Below are positions 41,690 through 53,764 of a stretch of DNA of 64,000 nucleotides, piece by piece. The notes below the pieces were generated by a model. The model searched no databases and was not told the origin of the DNA. It worked only from the letters and a program-made list of their open reading frames with translations. The stretch's first letter is position 1. Each line of letters opens with the position of its first letter. The stretch spans positions 22,386-86,385 of the forward strand of contig CAJNOP010000283.1 of assembly GCA_905250075.1 (NCBI GenBank), in the 5' to 3' direction. The position numbers were made by a program, and so were the translations under genes. The stretch comes from Rotaria sp. Silwood1. Lineage: Eukaryota > Rotifera > Eurotatoria > Philodinida > Philodinidae.

Positions 41690-42460
41690 ATGGCAAAGTC
41701 TATATTTAACTTAACAGGGCGTGTTGCTCTTATTACTGGGGCTGCTCGTGGTCTTGGTTTTACAATGGCTCGAGCACTTGGTGAATTTGGTGCGCGACTT
41801 GCGTTGTTTGATATGGACAACAGTAGTTTACAAGCAGCAGCAAAAACATTATCTAATGATGGATTGGAAGTATTAAATTTGCATGGTGATGTTACCAATG
41901 TTAGTGATGTAACAAAATGTATCGATAACGTTGTTAAAAAATACAATTCATTAGATATTGTTGTCAATAATGCTGGTATTGTCTGTAATGCACCTGCAGA
42001 AGACATGTCATTGAAGGATTGGCAACGGCAAATTGATGTTAATTTAACAGGCGTGTTTCTTGTTTCACAAGCAGCTGGTCGGCAAATGATAAAACAAAAA
42101 AGTGGTAATATTATTAATATTGCATCGATGTCTGGTCTTATTGCCAATGTTCCACAACCCCAATGTTCTTACAATGCATCAAAAGCTGGCGTTATATTAT
42201 TAACAAAATCTCTTGCTTCTGAATGGGCACAACATAATATTCGTGTGAATTCTATATCACCTGGTTATATGAATACAAGTTTGACAGCGAAAGGACTGCA
42301 AAATCCTGAATGGGCTCAACAATGGCGAAGTTTGACACCAATGAATCGTGTTGGTGAACCACATGAGCTTGCCGGTCTAGTAGTTTATTTAGCATCAGAT
42401 GCATCCAGTTTTGTAACTGGTAGTAATATACTAATCGATGGTGGATACACTGTGCGTTAA
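41690..42460 (+). CDS. Classical short-chain dehydrogenase/reductase (SDR), intronless
   Basis: A single 256-residue open frame, the normal size for a classical SDR. The Rossmann glycine motif TGAARGLG is at residues 16-23, with Asp41 at the end of the second strand (LALFDMD), which usually means preference for NAD(H). NNAG is at 93-96 and the structural Asn is at 118 (DVNLTG). Ser148 (IASMSG), Tyr161 and Lys165 (YNASKAG) complete the catalytic set. PGYMNT and the C-terminal FVTGSNILIDGGYTV are typical. It should oxidise or reduce a small alcohol, sugar or keto compound in the cytosol. Resemblance is greatest to gluconate 5-dehydrogenase, arabinitol dehydrogenase and sorbose reductase types of bacteria and fungi, but substrate cannot be fixed from sequence. 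The lack of introns, unlike the multi-exon genes at 5-24 kb, and its setting among transposons suggest horizontal acquisition. Confidence 0.95.
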   Translation: MAKSIFNLTGRVALITGAARGLGFTMARALGEFGARLALFDMDNSSLQAAAKTLSNDGLEVLNLHGDVTNVSDVTKCIDNVVKKYNSLDIVVNNAGIVCNAPAEDMSLKDWQRQIDVNLTGVFLVSQAAGRQMIKQKSGNIINIASMSGLIANVPQPQCSYNASKAGVILLTKSLASEWAQHNIRVNSISPGYMNTSLTAKGLQNPEWAQQWRSLTPMNRVGEPHELAGLVVYLASDASSFVTGSNILIDGGYTVR

Positions 42461-43126
42461 ATGTTCATTTTTAAGAAAACGCTGTGGCTAAAGACTAGAT
42501 GCTGCTAATACTAAATTGCTATCAGTATTTTTATCTTAAATGAATAAAATGTATTCTGAAAGATGACATTGTGTTCTGAGAAATAAATTTCGTCTAAATT
42601 TTGTATCATCGAAGGCTTGCCAGACATAAAGAAATTCAACGAAAATTCTGCTTATTTCGTGTTGTTTGAGTTCGTCATCATAGTAGAACCGTTCTTCAAT
42701 AGACAAAATATTTTCTTCTTCACTTCGAATCGTGGCAATACAAGATCGTCGAAGATTTAGATGGATCACTGTCGCGTTGACACTAAATGCATCTCGACAA
42801 CACAGAGATTACGTCACGATCACAAACGATTAGTGATATTTAGGATTGTTCATCAGGAAGTAGGCATCGACTAACGCAATGAATCTCTAATACGGCTCTC
42901 CGCCTTAATGTGTTACTTCAGACATTAAGTATTCATTTCAAAATTCGAAACAAACGTCGCTGTCATGTTGTATAGACTTTAGAAATGTATACACTAAGCA
43001 CCAACTGATATGTTTCCCGTGATAGTTTTCTCTGTCTTATTTTGAAACTAACCGTGCATCTTAATATCCAGCTTCAAACTACCACTATCACATGTTTTAC
43101 AAACTAGCAAGTCCCTTCTTTCTTGT
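42461..43126. other. Region between the SDR gene and a hAT-type element
   Basis: No recognised gene. A 77-residue minus-strand frame (42536-42769) has an amino-acid composition compatible with a real protein fragment, but no motif could be identified. Confidence 0.4.
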
Positions 43127-43134
43127 GGCGAAAT

Positions 43135-44192
43135 CAGGGACGGTGCGAAGAGGTCGGAGCAGAGGTTGGGGGACAGTCCTAAAATCGGAGAAAGTCAAAA
43201 AGTGTTCTCTAAACTGAAATTTTCTCCGAATCAGAATTTTATAATATACTTCTCCAAAATCGGAGAAAATTCTCTATTCATTTTTGTCCAAAATTGGATT
43301 TTTCCGGATTCATAGAAATATATTCAACACTATTGTATAAATTCGCAGAAAATTCAAGTTTGGAGAACATTTTTGGGCGATTTTCTCCGATTTTGGAGAA
43401 ATATATTATACAAGTTTCTCCAAAATCGAAGAAAATCCAAGTTTGGAGGAAACTATTAAACAGTTTTCTCCAATTTTGGAGAAATTTATGTAATATATTT
43501 CTCCAAAATCGGAGAAAATCGCCTAAAAATGCCCTCCAAACTTGAATTTTCTCCGAATTTAGAGAAAACTATCAAGTATATTTCTCCAAAATCTGAGAAA
43601 ATTGCTTTGCAAATTCTCCAAAATCGGAGAAATTGTCGTAGTAAATTCTCCGAAATCGGAGAAAGTACACTGTAAAAAAAAGGTACACTACCGAACCACC
43701 CAAAAAGGTTTCGTAGGTGTCTAGACGCTTCCAAATGCATCCAAAAGCTTAAAAAAATGGTTGTTGAAATCTACGAAACCTTAAAAGGATCGGGGCGCGA
43801 GCACACTTTCCGAACCATCTCCTACGAAACCTTTTTAAAGTTCCGTACAGCGAAAAAAGATTTCGTATTTTCTTACGAAACCTTTATAGTTTCCTACTAA
43901 ACCCTATGGTTTCGTACAAAACCGTAGTGCGAAACCATAGGGTTTAGTAGGAAACTATAAAGGTTTCGTAAGAAAATACGAAATCTTTTTTCGCTGTACG
44001 GAACTTTAAAAAGGTTTCGTAGATTTCAACAACCATTTTTTTAAGCCTTTGGATGCATTTGGAAGCTTTTAGACACCTACGAAACCTTTTTGGAGGGTTC
44101 GGTAGAGTACCTTTTTTTTACAGTGTACCAGCCAAAATTTTCTGGAGCAGGAGAGAGGTGACCCCCCTATCCCCCCGGTGGCGCCGTCCCTG
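43135..44192. mobile_element. hAT-type non-autonomous foldback element with 8-bp target duplication
   Basis: The element starts CAGGGACGGTGCG and ends GGTGGCGCCGTCCCTG, so the termini are inverted. It is flanked on both sides by the identical 8-bp sequence GGCGAAAT (43127-43134 and 44193-44200), the hallmark of hAT insertion. The left third (about 43180-43680) is an array of about ten copies of TTCTCCAAAATCGGAGAAA-like units in both orientations. The right two thirds form nested hairpins: one pair is about 43669-43785 with 44010-44125, and a perfect pair lies inside (listed separately). It has no transposase. The perfect target duplication and intact hairpin suggest a fairly recent insertion. 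Confidence 0.88.
43822..44022. repeat. Perfect 93-bp inverted repeat
   Basis: Positions 43822-43914 and 43930-44022 are exact reverse complements over 93 bases, separated by 15 bases. The arms start CTACGAAACCTTTTTAAAGT and contain three CGAAACC modules. The pair lies inside the hAT-type element 43135-44192. Any transcript through it would form a long perfect double strand. Confidence 0.93.
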
Positions 44193-44262
44193 GGCGAAAT
44201 AGCAANNNNNNNNNNTGACCCCCCTATCCCCCCGGTGGCGCCGTCCCTGGGCGAAATAGCAA
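44159..44262. other. Assembly gap (10 N) flanked by a 47-bp exact duplication
   Basis: Ten N bases occupy 44206-44215. The 47 bases before the gap (44159-44205) are repeated exactly after it (44216-44262), including the hAT terminus and its target duplication. The simplest reading is that two overlapping contig ends were joined with a nominal gap instead of being merged. Confidence 0.9.
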
Positions 44263-47200
44263 ACTTTTATCTTTTCTTCCACATTGAGATACTCTCAAAA
44301 TGAGACTAGACCAATCTGGCTGTAACAGCGTTACGAAAACAAACTTATTTTTGAGCTTCAATGAACTAGAAGTATACAATAATATTTGTCTATGCTATTG
44401 CATATAGCTTTGGCAGAAGAAATGACAACAGGTAATTATATGATGAAAGAAAAGGAGATACATTTGCTCGGCATACTATAAGGCTCAACAATGAAAGAAG
44501 TGGTGTACGAGGACAACCAATAGCAACCGTTCTGGAAAGAAGTGGCGTAACCATGAGGTGGACTGCAGTGGTCTCAGCTCATTCTAGAATGTTTTTAGTT
44601 CTCACAAAAAATAGAATTTCTTTTATTTTTAGACCTATTATCAGCAGAATAAGTTGGATGCATCGGTTCATCATATTTAATATTCGATGTTTTACCTCGA
44701 CTGAAAGCGAAAATGAGCGTGATTTCTAAAACTGACCGAAGAATTAATGAGCTTTTCCTGACGAGAGATTGTATTTCCTCACTTCCTACTATGGCGAAGT
44801 TTTCGATTTAGTAATAGTATTCTCAGTATACATTCACGAGAAACTATGGAGATTCATTTACTAGACTCAAATCATGGATCCCATTGAGAACGAGCCTTGA
44901 CTTAGTGACTGTTATTGTCATACAGATCACAAAAGCTCTTGTCAAATCGCATTGATTCATACGCGAAAACAGGAATTTCGAATTTTTCCTTCTGAAATAT
45001 TGTTTGCGAGAAAATGTAAGGTACATAAACCGGATTTTTAACACGAGTGTTGCTTACCCAAAAAACATATAATAGTGAAAATAGAAACTTTTTCTTTGAA
45101 TCAATTTTATGACAGTCATATTGAAGATTTTGTTGTACCAATTTTTCTTTGGCTCTCTACGCTTTCTTTTTTATCAGAGCTATAATGGTTGGCAAACTAA
45201 TTACATATCTGATTAGGTTATTAAAAATTCGATTTATATCAGTAAAATTAGTTAAAATTCTTTCAAAAAACTGACTCTTACAATCAAATCTTTTTTGCTC
45301 GGAAACAGTTTCCAGAACATATTCTAAAAGTCTGTGATGCTATCGTAACGAGAAAAAACGAGCATACTGGTTTAAAACCACTCCGTCTAATTCAATTAGA
45401 CTGGAATTCTAGCTCTATTTCCACTAAAATTAAATGAAAGGTCCTGTCTAATTAAAATTGATGTTCGATTTCGACTCGAGTTCATTCGTTTATTCGAAAC
45501 AAAGACGCATGACTTTCAAGTAGATTCGTGACCAAACTTGATTGATGAGATCCACAGACTAAACATATTTGAAAATTCGATTGATTACGTTCTAAAACAG
45601 ATAGATCTTCTTCTCTATCCGTCGTTAATGGAATCATTATACTCTTCTATACATTTCGACATGAAATAGTCAATTCGTTTCTCACGATGTCTATTTTTCA
45701 TTGCTTGAAGCATTCGATCAATTGAAGTGGAATATTCTATAATTAGGATATTCGAATAAAAATCTCGTGAGAAATGCTTCAATGAAATGGAAATGATCTT
45801 TTCATGAAAGATTTTGTCGAATCTCTTGATTTTTCAAATATTTTCTTTTAATCATTCGAGTAACTGAGAACAAACTCAAATTGTGCAAAATTTCATTCGA
45901 AGAAAATCGATTCGCCGCATCGTAGATCATTGCCAATCGATGCATGGTATCTAACGTACTGCAATAAGTCTTGATAGATTCAATGATCTCTGTCATTGTC
46001 GCTATGACTGCAAAGAAATAAATACTATAAAAATTTTCAGTTGAAAACTAAGTGATTTCTATTCATCATGTTTAATCAAAATCGAGTGCCAGATTTAGTA
46101 TTATGTTTCACTTAGTCTATCCAAAATTACTATTTTAATGATCGTTTTGTGACATAATCCATGTTTAAGTTCGAGTTTACATAAGTACGCATTGATGCAC
46201 AAGTTGAGTTATTTCATGATAACAGACTACAACCACTGAAAACTCAGAAGAACACCATTATTTTCACATGTATGCTGAAAATATGCTAGCAGAGATAAGT
46301 TCACGAGAAAACGATGGAATAAATTATGTTAGAAGAGAATCTCTATCCAAAACGATTAGTGGTGGATTTTATTCATACATTGGCAATAATGCACAATTCT
46401 TAGCCAGAAAAAAGTTTATTGTTTGGACTTTCCAACTGTAATACAGGAGACTAGTTTTTGTGATTTCATTATCTCAAGAAAGATAAAATAAAACAGTTTT
46501 TAGCATGGAAGCACATTGTGAAGATATGCATTTAGTCTATTTAAAGTATATTCTTTGAAATTATAAGTTCATTTCACATTTTTGAATTGTTTGGTCCAGT
46601 ATATACCCTTACAAAAGCTTTTATCAAAGAGTCAATAGCTGACTTCTGCAGGGTAGACTGTACTTTCTCCGAATATATGATGGGCTTCTACTACTTTATT
46701 GTAGTCAGTGGACGAAGTAATTCTTATGAAAAAAGATGCATTTTTGCCCGTGCAAAATAATAGGTTCACTTAAAATGTCTATCGAAAATTTTTTGACTGT
46801 TCATCGACATTTACTCGTCATCGCATCTCATACTGTGTACTAGTGTTTTACTTCACATAGCTTCAAGACAGTCAACCTTCTGCATGTTCTTGGACAAAAT
46901 CTGTTTATATTTCTACAGCCATCGGTCTGGCTCAGCCAAGGGTTGTGAACTCGCTTTTTCGAGACAGACATTGGTCAGATCCCATCGATTCTCGGTTGAA
47001 TAAGAAGGAAAGAGAGAACTGGTCACTATATGAGTAAAACGGTGCTTTTGCTACGATTATTCGCAGCAGATTCTTATACGTAAGAACAGCTGTCTGGTTG
47101 CACATATACTCCTCATCATTTTCTAGACTATGTATCTATTCGACGAAGAGGAATGTAGCATTGGCATGGAGATGGTGTATAAGGAAATCACATAGCCAAT

Positions 47201-50200
47201 CTTGGTATACGATCATTTGATTGATTTCTCTACTCTTCAGGGAATCCTAGGCTGTAATATCATTCCTTCCTACTTCGGTATGATAGTGCATTTAATGACT
47301 TCTCACATCAACTCATAATACATTTGACCAATCTTACAGATTTTGACTGCAAACTTCAAAATGAATTTCGCCGTTCAAGTTAATAAGAAATGTACATTTA
47401 ACAAGATGAGTTTAGCAGTGATATCTAACGGCTCACCGCTGCACGCACAAGTCATAGTTTTTTGTTGCCTAATAGCGCTGACTCAAATTATAGTCATCAA
47501 CTATTTCCTGTCCTTTATTTTATGTACAATTGCTAGAGTAGGTAACCAACTCTGAACACGACAGGACGGTTTCAGCTCTAACTCTCATGGGTTTCTAACA
47601 ATAAACCCTAGCAAATCAAATTTTGAAACAGATTTACAAAACCGCCAAACTGTCTTTGCTAGTATTGTCATATTTCGCCTTACATTTGCCAAGTATTTTA
47701 TTTGATAGTTACTCTTTTCCAATTCAAAAAGTCATTTCCTTGTGAAACACCTTGAAAAGATGGCAACGAGGGAAATAATGATCGAGTTGAGGATTATATT
47801 AGTTCAATAATCATAGAAAGAAAGCATCAGTTGCATTGGCATTATTTCACAGAAAAAATTATGCTACGAAAAAATGTAGACCAAAAAATTCCAGGTGAGC
47901 CTATAATTTTGCACACTACTGTATTTTGTGCAACACGATAGAAAATGAGTGTTGAAATTGTAGTAATGTAGCATATTAGCTGTCATATTCATCTAACATT
48001 GGTCCATCGTATTTCATATTTTAATCATCTAAGAATTACCCTGAAAGCTCTTCCTTTCAATTATAGACTGACTGTATGAAGAGTGTATCGGAAGTGGAGA
48101 CTTTTTGTTCTAAATAAAGAATAAATTAAGAATGTGTTTTTGGAAAAAGCGTGTTCATGTTATGTTCTTAAAATGTCCAAATTTTGTTGATGGTATTCAC
48201 TTGTAGCACGGCGATCTTCGAATCTAGTGTGTGTAGTTTTCATTTTTTTGATTGACTTTAACAGTCACAATGAATGTGACAAGCAGCTGAGACAATAGAA
48301 GAGAGCCTATAAATTGCAGAGCATCTTTTAGAATCACGTCATTGAATTCATGCCAGTGTGGATGATGTCTACCATACCCCATGATCACATAGTCATTTAT
48401 TGTGCCACGTTCTTTTCTAGACAGAATTGTGTGTATCATAATTCTTTAGAATATTAAAAGCATCTGCAATAGTTTTATTTGACGTTATCTCACTCAAATT
48501 TTTGACAGTAGGATATCTATTTTAGCTTTTGAGACAAAGTCGAAAATAGATGACGACAGACAGCTGAAGAGAGGATATTTTCCGTAGGCATAATTCTCTT
48601 TCATTGAAGAGTTCTAATCTGAGTTTCATTTTTTCTGTTTTGAAATGGCAATGTCCGCCTTGAATGGCAGATGATTGCAAGATACCCGAGCATTTCACTA
48701 GAAAAAGCGAAAAATGTACTACTCTCAATATAGTTGAATGTTATAAGTTTCGATCCAAAGGTAAAGTTTTAACTTAACTATATTCAGCATTCAAAATAAC
48801 AATGGATTGAAATACATCTACAAGAATGTAACTCAGTACAACTCTTTATTTTCGTAATTGATCGCAAGAAATGACTTACTGATTGATATTTTTTACGTTT
48901 CGGTTTAACGAATGATTCCGACGAAGACATAAAGCAATTCAAAGAAGAAAACACAGACTCAGTTGCAAAAGCTCGTGTTAGTGAGTATTTTCTTTTTTCA
49001 ATGTATATTCAGCTTTCCTCTAAATAGGAATGAAGAAGCCTGTGAGCAATTAGTAAATCTTTTTTTTATCTTTGTTTTGAAGTTGGATACTACTATCAGA
49101 TGCCGAACACTTCATTTTGCAAAGGGGAAAAAATAAAATTAAGAAGGCTTATTAAAGGAGAAAATAGTTACGCCTACGAGAAAAATTTTTTCTTTTGTGC
49201 ACGTCTTATCGCAGAACATTCCTTTAAACTATGTTTTTTATGCAAAGCAGATCGCACTTGAATAATTTCCTTTAGCAATAGGACACATTCCTGTGAAATG
49301 ATTAATTAATAAGATCATAAATATATCGCTACTGAGGATTAGACATACGACAGTTCCATATCAGTTCCGATCTTGAGAACCGTGCCTACAGTTTTTTGAT
49401 AGGAATTGATCTACATGATAGCTATTTTTGAATGAGTTGATGGTGCCAGACATCTGATTTTAACTTTTCCATCACACTTATAATTGCTTCTTTCGGAGTC
49501 ATGCTTATGAACCACAAAAATATGCTAAGATGTTAGTTAGTTAGTTAGACTCGCTACTTTGCAGTGTAGGGTGAAAATCTAGTACAAAATAAACTCAAAA
49601 AGTGAAAAAGAAGAGTACAACAAAACAGCAAGAAAAAACAAAAATGTTTCTTTTGGTAGTGGCCTATTCGTTCGTTATTCAGCGTTCAGCTATGGTATAC
49701 GATCAGGTTATTACCCTCCAAAAACTGGCTAAAATAATATCCATCATTGCACTTAAAGCCAGTACTCTAAATAAGTTTCCAATATTTGTTTACTTGATTT
49801 TGATTTTGATTTTTTTGCACCAATCTTTAGCACAGACTTTCACATGGACTGTTACACTTTGCGCCTTGGATTGTTTATCACATTTTCGCAATAATAATAA
49901 CTGTTGGCATTTTGCATTAATATTTCTGTTACTTTGACCTGGTGTTAGCGTTTAAAGATGTCGCTCATTGACGCTAAACTTATAATCATGCATTTTCAGT
50001 TTGTTTAATCCTCTTCGTTTTTTCTATTGTTTCTTTTGTTATGGCTGACGCTCGTGACTCAATATACATATGTGCTATTGCGTCATTTCATTATTGTTGT
50101 TATTTTTTCTTTATTATTATTATTATTATTTTTCCCTTATTTTCATTTTTGTTACTACCATGTTATTATTAACATTGTTATCAATTGTTAAATGCTTGTT

Positions 50201-50207
50201 TACTATG
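44263..50207. other. Six-kilobase region without recognised genes
   Basis: No protein, RNA gene or complete element is recognised. Open frames such as 44902-45141 (-), 45802-45996 (-), 47343-47555 (+), 48224-48439 (-) and 49602-49937 (+) lack identifiable motifs. A short exon-like run at about 48909-48979 reads NDSDEDIKQFKEEN and ends at a GTGAG that could be a splice donor, so a decayed gene is possible. A TTAG microsatellite is at about 49531-49549 and an ATT repeat at about 50113-50130. Confidence 0.45.
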
Positions 50208-50209
50208 TA

Positions 50210-50785
50210 GGATGGTCCAAAAGTAACCCGGCAGTCTTTGATTGAAAATAACTTTTGATAGAAACAAGATAGAGAGATGCGGTTTTCAACGTTCCAAGGA
50301 GGAGATGAAGACGCATCAAACTGTATAATATAAAATAATTTGATCCAGTTCTTTCAAGGACGTAAATCGACGTTTTTGAAAATAAACGTACTCCGTAAGG
50401 TGACGACAATGAATTTTTTATGATCAAGTGTGCATTTAAACCACTAGTCGAAAACCTACAAAACTGTACAAAGCACAGACTTTGAGAGTTACTCCTTCAG
50501 AAGTTATAGGTATTCTACTTGAAATTCTGAGCCCATTTCTCTGTTAATTTCTGTGAAAAAATTACTTTTTTTGCATTTTTTTTTCTTTAGAAGAAACCAT
50601 TTTGCCGGCAATTTTTTTAGAAAATTGATTAAGAAAGCTCCAGAAAACATCTTACAAAAACCTGTAATACATGATCGAATGCATCTTCATCTCCTCTTTC
50701 GAACAATGAAAACCGCAGCTTTCTATCTTGTTTCTATCAAAGATTAGTTGTAATCAAAGACGACCCGGTTACTTTTCGACCCCCT
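50210..50785. mobile_element. TA-flanked MITE (Tc1/mariner type)
   Basis: TA dinucleotides flank the unit (50208-50209 and 50786-50787). The left end GGATGGTCCAAAAGTAACCC pairs with the right end, which reads GGTTACTTTTCGACCCCCTC. Pairing continues inward through TCTTTGATT, TAGAAACAAGATAGA and GGAGATGAAGA with their complements near 50670-50760. The 576-bp size, long inverted ends, TA target and absence of a transposase are typical of Tc1/mariner MITEs; this is inferred from the target duplication. Confidence 0.75.
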
Positions 50786-51397
50786 CTAAAATAAACATTA
50801 TTATTAGTTCTATTCAATATAAATTATTCAGAAATGACGTCAATCCAAGTCAGGGTAAGCGATTTCATAATGAGCTCTCTCTCTTCAACTAGTGTAGACA
50901 ATACCCCATTCCATCATTTCTAAGTCTACGTATTTTACAAAAAATAAAAACATTAGTTACATCCAGTTGAGAGTCTGACAGGCGGTTACTACCAATCGCC
51001 GCTAACTGTCCTGCGCTTCTTTTATCCGCATGTTGTTTATAATTCTGTACAATTCTTTGGATGCTTTCATGTACAGGTCTACTAATAGTGTGTTTGTTAA
51101 TTAGTCCACTCCATTTCTTACAATCTAACGTGCCACGCTCCAATTATTAATTTGAAACTTTTCAATATCCTCCTGGATTTTGTTTTCACAACGTTTCCCT
51201 ATTCCAACACCACATAGTCTTTTAGAATTAGGAAAGTAAGACTAGACCTCTACCGGACCCAAGGACGGCTAGAAAAGTCGGCTGACTGCAGAGCTCGAAA
51301 AATATCAAAATCTGATCCTATACGACATCTGCTATTGCTAAATCTTAGACTCGTGTAGAGAAAATCATAATGAATCTGAATCGTAGGTTTCCATATA

Positions 51398-52500
51398 AAG
51401 AAGCTCTCAGTTGTTTATTATCACTCTTCGTATCTGATCTCTATAAACCATGAAGAGATGGTTTTTCAAACGTTTGAAACTTCTTCATGGATGAATTTAA
51501 GTTATGCAAGACGATAATTAAAGTATATATGCACATAAGATCTGTTAAATGAATGGTGTTTTAAGACTGAGTCATGTATAGCCATATTAGGAAACTAGCA
51601 GCTGTTAATTATCATTTTTGGCATCATTTACATCTCCAGAACGCCGCTGAATTTCGAAAAATGTATTTCAGATGCGCACTCGTCACGTTCTCAGGATCTC
51701 GTCAAGCTTTTCCCCACTCAACATGATGCTTGGGAACTGAGTACGAGTGACTGACTTGAATCGTGTCTCATGTGTTGAGAAGAAGAAGAAGAAGAATTTG
51801 TCATGGCAACTAAGCGAGTAAAAGTAACTAGACTGTCATTCAGCGCAGTGTGCTGGATGAAATGTTGGCTAACTGCAGACTAGATGTTCATGTCCTTTAA
51901 ATTGATAGCCCGTTGCTTGGTGGCCTTCGAACATTGTCCTCTGACATTCGAGACCTCATGGTGGGCGATTTTACATCGCACAAAGCGACAATTAATTAAA
52001 ACATACATGCATTGAGCGTCTTAGTTATGAATGGTTGATTCAAGACTGAATCCTTCATCACCATATAAAGGAACTATCAGCTGTTAATTATCGTTTTCTA
52101 TCTGTATGTTAATTTCAATCGCTTAGTCGCCATTTGAGAAGATTCTCTAGAAGATTCAGACTTTATCATAAACGACTTTCAGTCACACAAGGCGATAATT
52201 AAAATATGTATGCACTTACCATCCTAGATGTGAATGGTCATCTAAGATTGAACCATGTATGCCCATATAAGGAAATTATCAGCTGTTAATTATTCATTTT
52301 CGCCATTCCTATATCTTCCGAACGCTGCCGAATTTCGAAAAACGGGTTTCAGATATGCACTCGTCACGTTCTCAGGATCTTGTCAAACTTTTTTTTCGAC
52401 TGAAAATGATAATCAGGAGCTGAGAACGAGTGGCTGATTTGAATCGTGACTCATGTGTTGAGAAGAAGAAGAAGAAGAATTTGCCATGGCAACTATGCAA
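51398..52500. repeat. Array of diverged direct repeats beside a LINE fragment
   Basis: Units starting near 51511, 51982 and 52189, and a partial one near 51398, share the blocks ATAATTAAA..TATGCAC, GAATGGT, CCATATAAGGAAACT and CAGCTGTTAATTAT. The first and third also share about 200 bp further on, including GAATTTCGAAAA, GCACTCGTCACGTTCTCAGG and a run of AGAAG triplets followed by AATTTG(T/C)CATGGCAACTA. The array lies on the 3' side of the minus-strand LINE that ends at about 52541, so it may be repeated 3' UTR material of that element or a separate satellite. Confidence 0.65.
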
Positions 52501-52540
52501 GTGAAAAGCAATAAGTCGGCTCTGCCTGCACTTCGTGCAG

Positions 52541-53620
52541 TCAGTCGACTTAACAACATAACTTTTTTCACTATTGATGGTTCATTATGGACGTTTTTCA
52601 TACGATTTACATGAACAAGCCATCGCAATCGATTTCTTCTCACAATATTTTCTATGGTCGGTTGATCAGTGAGTTTCAGGAGTTTTTCATTGAATACACG
52701 ATCGCCTAAATTTGCTCCGATAGTAGTTCGCAAACATTTCATATAAAAACGTTTTATTCGATCTTCTTGAGCTGTTGTTATGGATCAAACTTCACTATCA
52801 TATAGAAGTATATGTACTACACATGATCGAAAAACCGTAGTTTTGTTTCGGTTGAGATAGTTCTGCTATATCATATTGAATTTCTTTATATATTAAACGC
52901 TGTAGATCCTTTGCTGAGACGGATCTGTAGTTCCTTGTCCAGACGTTGATCTCTCGATACTATACAACCTAAATAGTTAAGGAATCCATAATTTCAATTT
53001 TTTAGTTTTGAATGATGATGTCAATATTCGGTGTATTGACGTTTTGGTCCTTAATAATTATTTCGCTTATATATTTTTGCATTCGTTGCAGGGCTATTAT
53101 GCACGTTTGCTTCACACTCATTGTTAATCCGAACTATTGTGCGACATTCTGAAATTTTTTGATGAATGTTTTCAGGTCATTCTCATTTTCGCACATTGTC
53201 ACGAGATCATCTGCATACGTCAATGGTAAAATATCAAAATCTTCATACTCCTCTCGTTTGCCATGGTAAAAATCACCGCTTTCAAATGCAAGCCGCACAC
53301 CTCTTACATCTGCTTCTTTAATTAGCCTGTTAACTATGGAATCAAATGAGACATTGAATAATAGTGGAGATGCAATACCATTTTGCATTACACCAGAATC
53401 TATATCAAAACTGTCCGATCACTCACCATCAATTCTCACCTAGGCATTTGAATTCTTGTACAACAATTTTAGCATTTGAATAATTTTATCCGTTAGTCCA
53501 GAATGCCGACAGGTTTTCCGTAACAGTTCACGCTTCACAGAACCGTAGGCTTTTTTTGTATGTCTACAAAGCATAGATATAGTGATCTATAGAATTTTGT
53601 GCACTTTACCATGGTCATTT
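52541..53620 (-). pseudogene. LINE-type retrotransposon ORF2 fragment (reverse transcriptase)
   Basis: Minus-strand frames with several stops and shifts read as one non-LTR reverse transcriptase. FVDIQKAYGSVKRELLRK lies near 53580 (with a frame change), followed by GLTDKIIQMLKLLYKNSNA. GVMQNGIASPLLFNVSFDSI precedes ILPLTYADDLVTMCENENDL (53388-53134), with the YADD catalytic pair. The C-terminal part (52742 to about 52541) has FYMKCLRTTIGANLGDR, then RRNRLRWLVHVNRMKN, as in many LINE ORF2 tails. The endonuclease and N-terminal RT portions are missing, so it is 5'-truncated next to the telomere-like block at 53644. It is inactive. The clade (RTE-, CR1- or Jockey-like) cannot be set by eye. Confidence 0.82.
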
Positions 53621-53643
53621 TTAAGGTAAATATTTGATCCATT

Positions 53644-53764
53644 GGGGTATGGGTAGGATGTGGATGGGGTGTGAATGTGGGTGTAGGCATGGGTATGGGC
53701 TTGGGTAATCTTTTCATCCGCACCTTGAATTCACACACCTACGCCCACACTCACGTTCACACTC
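53644..53764. repeat. Telomere-like G/T-C/A hairpin
   Basis: A G/T-rich arm (GGGGTATGGGTAGGATGTGG, then ATGTGGGTGTAGGCATGGGT) is followed after a spacer by a C/A arm (CACACACCTACGCCCACACT). The arms are roughly complementary. The block lies about 20-25 bp beyond the truncated 5' end of the LINE fragment. Confidence 0.65.

Noticed and set aside
41680-42147. 155-residue minus-strand frame
   Set aside because: Antisense shadow of the SDR gene; the plus-strand product has every family motif.
51779-52475. AGAAG triplet runs considered as a microsatellite-driven CRISPR-like array
   Set aside because: The two runs belong to longer direct repeats of uneven spacing; there are no uniform repeats with unique spacers, and the genome is eukaryotic.
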